Shown here piece after piece: positions 1 through 8,200 of a stretch of 35,848 bases of DNA. This DNA comes from Verrucomicrobiota bacterium (GTDB taxonomy: Bacteria; Verrucomicrobiota; Verrucomicrobiia; Verrucomicrobiales; Akkermansiaceae). The stretch is taken from assembly GCA_017301995.1 (NCBI GenBank), contig JAFLEH010000044.1, positions 1 through 35,848 on the forward strand, in the 5' to 3' direction. Every line of letters begins with the position of its first letter. Positions within the stretch are counted from its first letter, which is position 1. The notes below the pieces were generated by a model, which was not told the DNA's origin, did not search any database, and saw nothing but the letters and a program-made list of their open reading frames with translations. A program made the translations under genes and the position numbers.

Positions 1-1156
1 ACTCCGCGATGACCTTGTCGTCGCCGATCAGGTCGCGGTAGTGCCGGTCCATCATAGCCTTTGAGGTGCCGTTGTTGAAGGCGGTCAATGCTTCATTCCG
101 GTCGCGCTCGGCCTGAAAGGTGATCGACGTGTGGCGGATGATGTCGTGAACCCAGCGGCAGGCTTTGGTAGCTCCTTTTAGTCGCCGCATTTTGTATTTC
201 CAGCCATCTGCCACTCCCCGGAAGGGGTGCTTTTCCAACCAGTGGGCCAAGTTGGGAGAGATGGGAACCGAGCGTTTCAATTGCCGTCTCATCTTGCCGC
301 CCGAAACCAGGATCTTGTCCTTGCGGATGTCGGATTCCTTGAGATCGGCGATTTCACTGGGGCGCAAGCCTGCAAACAAGCCAATCGCGACCGGAGACGC
401 CATAATGCCTCCCTGATAATCAACTGAAGCCCGGAGCAGCCGTTTGACTTCATCGAGGGATAACACTGCGATCTGGCTTGTCTCTTTTGGCATTTTGTCG
501 AGACGTTTGCAGGGATCGTCGAGTCTGTAGTGGTGTCGCACCGCCCAATTGAAAAACGTGGAGAACGCACGGCGGTATGTCTTTTTTGAGTTCAGATTCC
601 CGTAACGGGCCAGAACGCGTTCAATGTCGGCAACCGTGAAATCCTGGACGGGTTTATTGGGATCGGGAAGCAGCAGGCGCTTCAAACAAACCTCGTAATG
701 GGCACGAGTGGTCTCCGAAACGGTGTCACGAGTTCGGGTGAATTCCTCGTAGGCGGAAAGAATGGATGTTGATCGGACTTCGCTTCTGTAGTGTCCCTCG
801 ACGAACGACAGAGCGGCGTCCAGCGACACTCCTTTCTCTTTCGCCCTGGCTTCAAGTGCGATGTAATGAGCAACGATCTTAGAAACGCTCCTGCCGGGAG
901 CAGCAAGTTTCGCCGCTTCCGCCTCGGCGATTTCGTCGGTGGACAGCTTCGTGCGTTGGCTTTTTTGTGCCACTGGTTGCCCGAGCAATTCCGATTCGAG
1001 ATCTGCAACCTCTTGGGCGGCTTCCGCTTTTCGAGAGAAGTTCTTTCGGATGCGCGTTCCATCCGACTTGGATCCGGTAACCCGCCACGACTTGGTTCCT
1101 GTGGGGTTGGTGAACTCGACGATTCGGAAATGGTGGATTTTGGGTGGGCGAGCCAT
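1..1156 (-). CDS. Tyrosine recombinase / phage-type integrase, C-terminus cut by window edge
   Basis: Reading the minus strand from the ATG at 1156 gives one open frame of 385 codons that leaves the window at base 1, so the last residues are missing. It starts MARPPKIHHFRIVEF and has a basic N-terminal arm. A SAM-like core-binding domain follows, visible in the stretch KTYRRAFSTFFNWAVRHHY. The catalytic domain shows GLFAGLRPSEI (first catalytic Arg), VSGGK (Lys), WVHDIIRHTS (His and second Arg, with three rather than two residues between them), GTSKAMM where many relatives have GHS, and HYRDL (the Tyr nucleophile). The family cuts and joins DNA at short att sites. The gene lies about 100 bases from a tRNA 3' remnant, the usual position for an integrase of an element inserted in a tRNA gene. 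The element itself would lie to the left. No strong ribosome binding site is seen. Family assignment is sure; element type is unknown. Confidence 0.93.
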   Translation of the reverse strand, partial: MARPPKIHHFRIVEFTNPTGTKSWRVTGSKSDGTRIRKNFSRKAEAAQEVADLESELLGQPVAQKSQRTKLSTDEIAEAEAAKLAAPGRSVSKIVAHYIALEARAKEKGVSLDAALSFVEGHYRSEVRSTSILSAYEEFTRTRDTVSETTRAHYEVCLKRLLLPDPNKPVQDFTVADIERVLARYGNLNSKKTYRRAFSTFFNWAVRHHYRLDDPCKRLDKMPKETSQIAVLSLDEVKRLLRASVDYQGGIMASPVAIGLFAGLRPSEIADLKESDIRKDKILVSGGKMRRQLKRSVPISPNLAHWLEKHPFRGVADGWKYKMRRLKGATKACRWVHDIIRHTSITFQAERDRNEALTAFNNGTSKAMMDRHYRDLIGDDKVIAE

Positions 1157-1166
1157 GGCGCGAATT

Positions 1167-1192
1167 TGGCAACTATTGTGGCAACTGGCAAC
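1167..1192. repeat. Three TGGCAAC direct repeats upstream of the integrase
   Basis: TGGCAAC occurs at 1167-1173, 1179-1185 and 1186-1192, immediately upstream of the integrase start and followed by an AT-rich stretch to about 1255. Short direct repeats between an integrase gene and its core site are typical of arm-type integrase binding sites, so this may be part of the attachment region or integrase promoter. The function is inferred from position only. Confidence 0.45.
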
Positions 1193-1274
1193 AAAAATCA
1201 GTGACGATAATTCGTAATACGTTTATTATGAGTATATTGAATAAAAATTGTAATTCCCTGGGGGGCAAGGGGTC

Positions 1275-1302
1275 GTGGGTTCGAATCCCGCCAGCCCGAC
1301 CA
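1275..1302 (+). other. 3' end of a tRNA gene (probable att core)
   Basis: The sequence holds a T-arm (stem GTGGG/CCCGC with one wobble pair, loop TTCGAAT), a 7-base acceptor strand CAGCCCG, discriminator A and CCA. No D-arm or anticodon arm precedes it; the upstream sequence is the AT-rich integrase leader, although CCCTGGGGGGCAAGGGG at about 1256-1272 could be part of a long variable arm of a Leu/Ser-type tRNA. A tRNA 3' half beside an integrase is the usual mark of site-specific integration into a tRNA gene, and the 5' half or intact copy should lie outside the window. Amino-acid identity cannot be read. Confidence 0.7.
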
Positions 1303-1678
1303 TCTGGTTTGAAGCACGAAGCTTTAAGCACGAAATTCCAAATGGGGATCCGCCGGGCCATGAGGCATGGGCGGAGGGATGAGAACCCAGCCGTGAGGCC
1401 TTGGGTTCGAACGCCCGGGAGCAATCGCGACCTCCGCCAAATCGCGTAGCGCAAACCGGCATGGCCGCAGGCAATCCCGCCGCCCCGACCATCTGGTTTG
1501 AAGCACGAAGCTTTAAGCACGAAATTCCAAATGGGGATCCGCCGGGCCATGAGGCATGGGCGGAGGGATGAGAACCCAGCCGTGAGGCCTTGGGTTCGAA
1601 CGCCCGGGAGCAATCGCGACCTCCGCCAAACCGCGTAGCGCAAACCGGCATGGCCGCAGGCAATCCCGCCGCCCCGAC
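1301..1678. repeat. Two 189-bp tandem direct repeats with tRNA-tail ends
   Basis: Units at 1301-1489 and 1490-1678 differ at a single base that I can see (aaatcgcg versus aaaccgcg). Each begins CATCTGGTTTGAAGCACGAA, carries an internal tRNA T-arm-like string TTGGGTTCGAACGCCCGG, and ends AATCCCGCCGCCCCGAC, which is nearly the same as the end of the tRNA remnant just upstream. A third copy of the CCCGACCATCT junction sits at 1673-1683. Open frames across the repeats yield artefactual repetitive peptides and are not taken as genes. Confidence 0.9.
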
Positions 1679-1804
1679 CATCTTATTTCCTTTGTGCCCT
1701 GAGGGGCCAAAGTCTTGTATCTGCGGGCTTTCGTGCGTCTCTGGATTCGGTTGCTGATGCATGTTTTGCGTGGTTGAACGGTAAGTTGTCAGGGTTGGTC
1801 TCGG

Positions 1805-1887
1805 CAGGTTGGGACCGCAGGCCAATGCCCAGCCCATCCGCCTCCGACAGAGGATGGTTCAGGTTAGCTCGGATTCCCTACAACCTG
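1805..1887 (+). other. Possible structured RNA or leader
   Basis: Complementary arms CAGGTTG (1805-1811) and CAACCTG (1881-1887) enclose a smaller hairpin around CATCCGCCTC/GAGGATG. A second pairing of GGGAC with GTCCC just outside could extend the stem. The structure ends 16 bases before a small basic ORF. No known RNA family is recognised. The rest of 1679-2057 holds nothing else I can support. Confidence 0.25.
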
Positions 1888-1903
1888 TCAGTCCCAGGGC
1901 AGC

Positions 1904-1996
1904 ATGAACAGTCGAAAACAGCGCGGAAAAAATGCGGGACGTAAGCCCGAAAACCGGGCGATCCAGCGAAATCGCCGCGTGATTGAGGCGACATAA
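1904..1996 (+). CDS. Possible 30-residue basic peptide
   Basis: ATG at 1904 opens a 30-codon frame that closes with TAA at 1994-1996. The product begins MNSRKQRGKNAGRKPENR and has about eleven Lys/Arg residues in thirty. CAGGGC lies just before the start and could act as a weak ribosome binding site. The composition resembles small ribosomal or nucleic-acid-binding peptides, but no family is recognised. It sits alone between the 189-bp repeats and a tRNA gene, so a chance ORF is quite possible. Confidence 0.3.
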   Translation: MNSRKQRGKNAGRKPENRAIQRNRRVIEAT

Positions 1997-2057
1997 GGGC
2001 ACCAGCCCAACATTCAGATAGACTCCGGTGAGTCACAACCCATTGGAAACGAACGAG

Positions 2058-2129
<72 letters not shown>

Positions 2130-2147
2130 GTGGTTCGTTCCAGTTGG

Positions 2148-2221
2148 CGCGCGGGGTCCCGCGCGGGCGGGCAGGTTAGCCGCCCGGGCGGGCGATGTCC
2201 ACCCGAAATTCGGATTTTTTT
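2148..2221 (+). promoter_or_regulatory. GC-rich hairpins and terminator-like element in the leader
   Basis: An 8-bp stem CGCGCGGG/CCCGCGCG (2148-2165) is followed by the 12-bp palindrome CCGCCCGGGCGG (2180-2191). A short hairpin built on CCGAA/TTCGG (2203-2213) then runs into seven T residues (2215-2221). On the plus strand the last part looks like a weak intrinsic terminator placed about 50 bases before the start of the giant gene. It could be an attenuator or the end of a short leader transcript. Function is inferred from shape alone. Confidence 0.4.
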
Positions 2222-2269
2222 CTCGTATCCCCGGTTCCCGTCGGATTCAATGAGCCGAGGTTTTTTCGT

Positions 2270-5200
2270 ATGCTTACTCATCCAATACAGCCGCCAGATG
2301 CGGGTTCAGATCGGATATTCCGCTTCCCAGCCACCTTGTTATCCGGGGTGGCGGTTGCGGCTGTGGCTTTGGGCGCCCTGCCGGCCTCCGGACAGACCTA
2401 TGTGGACCCGTCCGACGCTCTTGCCATCTGGGATTTCAACAACGCCACGGTATCGACGCAGTCGGCGGACCTGATGCAGGCGACGCCGATGGTGTTCCAG
2501 GCATCCGCCGCGTTCAGCTCCGATGCCGGCGGGCGGAGCGGAATGGCTGGCGACCGGGCGTTGAACCTTGGCACAACCGCGGGAAACTACGCGCGGGTGA
2601 ACGACGCGGGGTTTCTCGGCTTGCTCAACCAAAGCAACCTGCAAAGCGACGAACTGACGGTCGTTTTCTGGCAGAAATGGTCCACGGCGGTGGCGAATAG
2701 CTCGTCGATCTGGTTTGTTTCCACCAGCGCGAGCGGAACCAACCGAGGCTTCCAAGGGCATGTGCCATGGGGCGACGGGACGGTTTATTTCGACACATCG
2801 GGGTGCTGCACGGGCACGACGCAGCGGATCAATGCCGCGGCTACAAGCGTGTTTCCCAGTTTCAACTGGCAGCAGTGGCACCATTTCGCGCTCGTGAAAA
2901 ACGGTGGTGCAAAACAGGTGTGGGTGGACGGGCAATTGCTGGTCTCACAGGCCAGTGGCGCCAGCGCATTGCTAGGTGACTGGACGGAATTGCTGGTCGG
3001 CACGCAGTATGGCACGCTCTCGGGCTCGGTGCGCGGGTTGATCGACGATGTAGGGGTTTTCGGCACCGCGCTCACCCAAAGCCAGATCGCCACGCTGGCC
3101 GCCGGGGCATCGCCCGCCGCACTGGTGGTGCCGCCGGACCAGCGGCCGCCCGTGTTCACATCGTTGCTTCCCGCCGACGGCGCCGCCTTCCATCCTGCGG
3201 CTTCGGGGTTGTCGTTCACCGTGACCACGGTGTCGCCGAACACCCTTTCTCCCGCCGATCTCCGCCTGTTTGTCAACGGTGTGGATGAAACCGCAAATCT
3301 ATCAATAACTGGCGGCGCGACCTCCAGGACCGGCACCTACACCGGCACTTTGCAAACCGGGCGGTTCTACTCGATCCGGGCCGAGGCCACCGACAGCGGC
3401 AACCGGACATCCGCCGCCAATTGGTCGTTTGACACCGCCGATCCGGCGGTCACTCCCACCCATGTCGCGCTCGATCTCGCGAAGATCGCGGTGCCCGCGC
3501 AATCCGCGGCCCTCGGTTCGGCAACGGCCGACCTCGCGATCGACAACAGTGTGACGACGTTTTCCTCAACAACCGACGTTCCTGGCTCGTTCTGGTCGGT
3601 GGAACTGCCGCGCGCTGTGACGGCAAGCCGCGTCTATGTGACCGCGCCGCCGGGAGCGCAATATGACGGCGTGCTCGATGGTGCGATGGTTAGATTATAC
3701 AATCTCGACGATCAGGTGGTTTTCGAATCGGTGATCGCAAGCGTCGCTCCCGGCGCGGTGTGGGCGGTGTTTCTCCCTGCGGGTACCGAAGTGCGCGGCG
3801 CGAGGATCTTCCTCCCGGACGGCCAAACCAACGGTGCGGGCGACCACCGGATCGCGGTGGCGGATTTCAAGCTGACCGGCGATCCATCGCCCGCCTACGG
3901 ACCGCTCGACTTGAAGTCCATCGGCACCGTGAGCCAATCCACCACCAATGGCAGCAATACCGCCGGCCTCGCGATCGATGGCAACGCATCGACGGTTAGC
4001 GAGACCACCAACGTGACCGACAGCTATTGGCTGGTGAAACTCGATCGGGAGCGGCCTGTCAGCAGGATCGAGCTGGTGAACCGTTCTGATGGTTATGCCT
4101 CGCGGATTTCCGGGCTAACGGTCCGGTTTCTCGATGAAGCGATGGTCACGCAGGCAACCACCACCACCACCAACCCCGGTTCGGGCGCCACCTGGGCATA
4201 CAACCTTCCCGCGGGAACCCCGGCGGTTCGCTATGTGAGGATCGGTTTGGAAAACGGCGCGACCAACGGCCAGGGGGACCGGGTTGTCTCGATCGCCGGC
4301 CTGAGCCTCTTCCACGGAACCAACTACGCGCTCAACACGACTTCATATATGGTTCGGTTGGTGGACACGCTGCCTTCCCCGGCACTTGCGAATGACGGAA
4401 ACCACGCCACCTCCACCGAAACCACCACCCAAACGACCGACGGCTATTGGGAAACCGACCTCGGCTCGGAACGTTCCCTCTATGCGGTGCGCGCGGTGGC
4501 CATGGACAGCGCCGCCGACCAAGCGCGCCTCGCCCACGCCACCGTTAGATTGTTCGACGCGAACCACGAGTCGGTCTATTCCGAACATTTGTCCGGAACG
4601 TCGGCCAATTTCGACGTGGCGTTGCCCGGCCCGGTGCGCGCCCGCTATGTGCGGGTGGGGCTCGAGAACAAGGAACGCACCAATCCGAACTACGAATGGT
4701 ACCTCCGCCTGCGCGAGGTACAGGCATTCGGCCGACCGGTGGGCGAGACCGGACTAACCGATTTTTCGGCTTCCCTGACTTCGATCGCCGCCGGGCAAAG
4801 CGTGACCCTCACATGGCATGCGGAGGACCTGCGCGGGGTTTCCGTTTATCCCGGAATCGGGTCGGCGGGAGCCTTGGTGGACGCATCCGGGAACGGAACG
4901 CTGGTGGTGACACCGGCGGTGACCACCGAATACACCCTGCTGGGCACAGACCACACCGGCACGGTCGCGCGGCATCTGACCGTGGAGGTGGACGGCCAGC
5001 CCCTGCCGCCCAAGATCAGCGAATTGTGCGCCGACAACCGGCTTTCCCTGCGCGACGGCTACGGCGATGCCACGGACTGGGTGGAACTGCGGAATTCTAA
5101 CAATCAACCCCTCGATATCGGCGGATATGGACTGAGCGACAATCCCGCGTCTCCGATGAAATGGCTGATTCCGGCGGGGACCATCATCGCGCCGCACGGG

Positions 5201-8200
5201 ACGCTGCTGGTCATGGCATCCGGAAGAACCGACGGCACCGATCCCGCTGGGTATCCGCACGCGACATTCAGCCTGAATGCGGCGGGTGAATCGGTGGTGC
5301 TCACGCTGCCCGACGGGGTCACGCGAGCCGACGCGATCCTCGCCTACCCTCCGCAGCGCGAGGACCTCGCCTACGGCGTTTCCGCCGACGGGGTGGCGGG
5401 TTATCTCGAGCCGTCGCCCGGCGCGATCAATTTGTCCGAAGTTCTAACCGGATGGTTGTTGCCACCGACGTTCTCGCACCAGCGTGGTTTCCACGACGCG
5501 TCATTCCCGCTCGTTCTAACCAACCCGAATCCCGGAGCCGAGTTGTTGTACTCAACGGATGGCGGCGAACCCGACCAACCCTACACCGGACCGATTCCCG
5601 TGAGCGGCAGCATGTGTGTGAGAGCCGCGGTCCGCCGCGACGGGTATCATTGCCCGCCTGCGGAGACCCACACTTATGTTTTCCGCGACAGCGTGATGGC
5701 ATCCCCGCTGATGAACACCACCTACACGCAAGGTGCGCTATCCACGCGGTTGCGGAACAGCCTCACCCAACTGCCGACGATCTGCCTGAGTGTGCCGGCC
5801 CTGCCGGACGACTACAACGAGCGCCAGGCCTCCATCGAGGTGATCATGCCCGACGGATCGACTCCGACACAGGTAAACGCGGGGCTGGTCCGGACCGGCG
5901 GGTCGTGGACGGACTTCGCGAAAAAGAGCTACCGCGTGAGTTTCCGGGCGGAATACGGAGCGCGCAATCTCGATGTGCCGTTGTTCCGCGGGTTCGACCG
6001 CGGGATTTCCGCCAAGGACAGCATTGACACCCTTGATCTAACGGCAGGCAACCACGACATGGTGGACCGCGGGTTCTATATGGCGAACCGGTTTGTGGAG
6101 GACACCATGTTGGAAATGGGCAGTCTCAATCCCCACGGGAGGTATGTGCATGTCTATGTGAACGGTATCTATTGGGGCCAATACAACGCGCACGAGCGCC
6201 TTGAGGATTCGTTTCTCGCCTCCTATCTGGGCGGGTCCAACAGCGACTACGTGAATGTCCGCGGCAACGACAATTCGGGTGACAACTTCGTGCTGGGTGC
6301 GCCCGAGCCGCCCAACCGCGAGCCATGGGAAACCGCCCGCGCGAACCGCTCGTCCTACCTCGCGGTCAAAGACCGGGTGGACCTCCCCCAGTTGATCGAT
6401 TTCATGCTGGTTTGGTATTACGGCAACTGCGAGAGCGAGTTCCGCTGCGCCGGGCCGGTCCTTCCGGGCACCGGGTTCAAATTCTGGTCCGCGGATGCCG
6501 ACGGATTCCTGCGCACCAGCGCTCTGACCCTCGACCGGACCGCGAACACGGGGCCCGGCGGCATATTCGGCGCGTTGGTGGCGGAGGGCCACCCCGATTT
6601 CAAGACCCTCCTCGCCGACCGGATCTATCGGCATTTCTTCAACAGCGGACCGCTCACCCCCGAGCGGAATCTCGCCCGGCTCAACACCCGGATGACCGAG
6701 GTGCAGGACAGCCTGATCGCCGAGTGCGCTCGTTGGGCCTACCGGACTCCGGACAACTGGGCGAGCGCCGCCGAAACGATCCGCACCGGATTGTTTCCGC
6801 AACGCACCGCCAATCTGCTCGCGATGCTGAAGACGCGGGGCTACTATCCCTCGGTGGAGCCGCCGGTTCTATCAAAATACGGCGGCAGCGTGCCCGAGGG
6901 ATATGTCCTGACCTTCGGCGGATCCGCCGGTACCATCTATTACACGCTGGACGGCAGCGATCCGCGCGCTCCGGGAGGCGGAGTCAAGCCCGGCTCGTCC
7001 AGCGCTTCGGTCACCCAACAGACGGCGGTCGCCCGCGGCGACTCATGGAAATACTGGGATCAGGGAAGCCTTCCGGCGGCAAACTGGAATACCGCGGCCT
7101 ATCAGGATTCGAGCTGGTCCGCCGGCGCGGCTCCGCTTGGCTACGGCGGCTTCCACACAACCGCCATCGGCTACGGAGGCAACTCGAACAACAAATATAT
7201 CACGTCGTATTTCAGGAAGACATTCACCGTGGCGAATCCCGCGGCGGTTTCCGGACTCACGCTGAGCCTTGTGCGGGACGATGGCGCGGTGGTCTATCTG
7301 AATGGAACCGAGATCGCGCGCTCGAACATGCCCACTTCGGGAACGATCGGGTACTCCACGCTGGCGACCGCGGCTGTTTCCGGCGATGCCGGCAAACTGA
7401 CGGTTTACACATTCTCGGTGCCTCCCGGATTGTTGGTGTCGGGTGACAACCTGCTGGCGGTGGAGATCCACCAAAGTGGCTCTTCCAGCAGCGACCTGTT
7501 GTTCGATCTGGGACTGGAAGCGGCGTTTTCACCGTCCATTTCCCTAACCGGAAACACCAATCTCAAGGCGCGGATGCTCAGCGGCGGCACCTGGAGCGCG
7601 CTTGCGGATGCCACTTTCCACGTGGCCCATCCGCTGATCGCTTCCGGCCCGTACGTGTTCAACAGGTGGGACGCCTCATCCGCGGCGGCCACCTATCCGG
7701 CAGCCATGCGCTTGTTCCAAACCGACCTGGCGGATCCCGGGCTATCAACACCGACGGATCTTCCATGGACGCTTTCCTACAATCTGACAAGCCGGAGCCG
7801 GATCAACGGCCTTGATGAGAACGGCATCGGGTTCATCAATACCGGTAGCGTGCAGAACCAGACCGGAGCCGGCTTCGCCGGTGCGGCGGTGGTGGCTCTG
7901 AACACCACCGGCGCGCAAGACATCCGTGTGACATGGACCGGTGGGACGGTTGTGCCTAACGAGCGGGACTACGGGATCCGGTTGCAATACCGCGTGGGCG
8001 GTAGCGGCGATTATGCCGATGTCCCGGGTCTCGGAGGAGCGCCGGTCGAGTACCTGCGCAATCCGGTGGCCGGCCACAGCCAGGTGCTGGGTCCGGTCAC
8101 ATTGCCCGCAAATGCGGAGAACCAGCCGCTGGTCGAACTGCGCTGGAAATACTATTTCCGTAGTGGAAGCTCGGGTGCCCGGCCGCAGTTGCGGTTGGAC

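Noticed and set aside
289..1194. Several short open frames on both strands inside the integrase region
   Set aside because: One continuous minus-strand frame from 1156 to the window edge explains the region as an intact integrase with all catalytic motifs. The other frames lack family features.
1173..1837. Repetitive proteins read from the 189-bp repeats
   Set aside because: The peptides come from tRNA-like and repeat DNA, have no signal or domain, and change only by the repeat period.
1904..1996. Assigning the 30-residue ORF to a known small ribosomal protein
   Set aside because: The composition is similar, but the sequence does not match the small ribosomal proteins I know.
2195..2269. 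Earlier start for the giant gene at ATG 2195
   Set aside because: It would place the hairpin/T-run element inside the coding sequence and put a 25-residue non-signal stretch before a good signal peptide. ATG 2270 has a better ribosome binding site.
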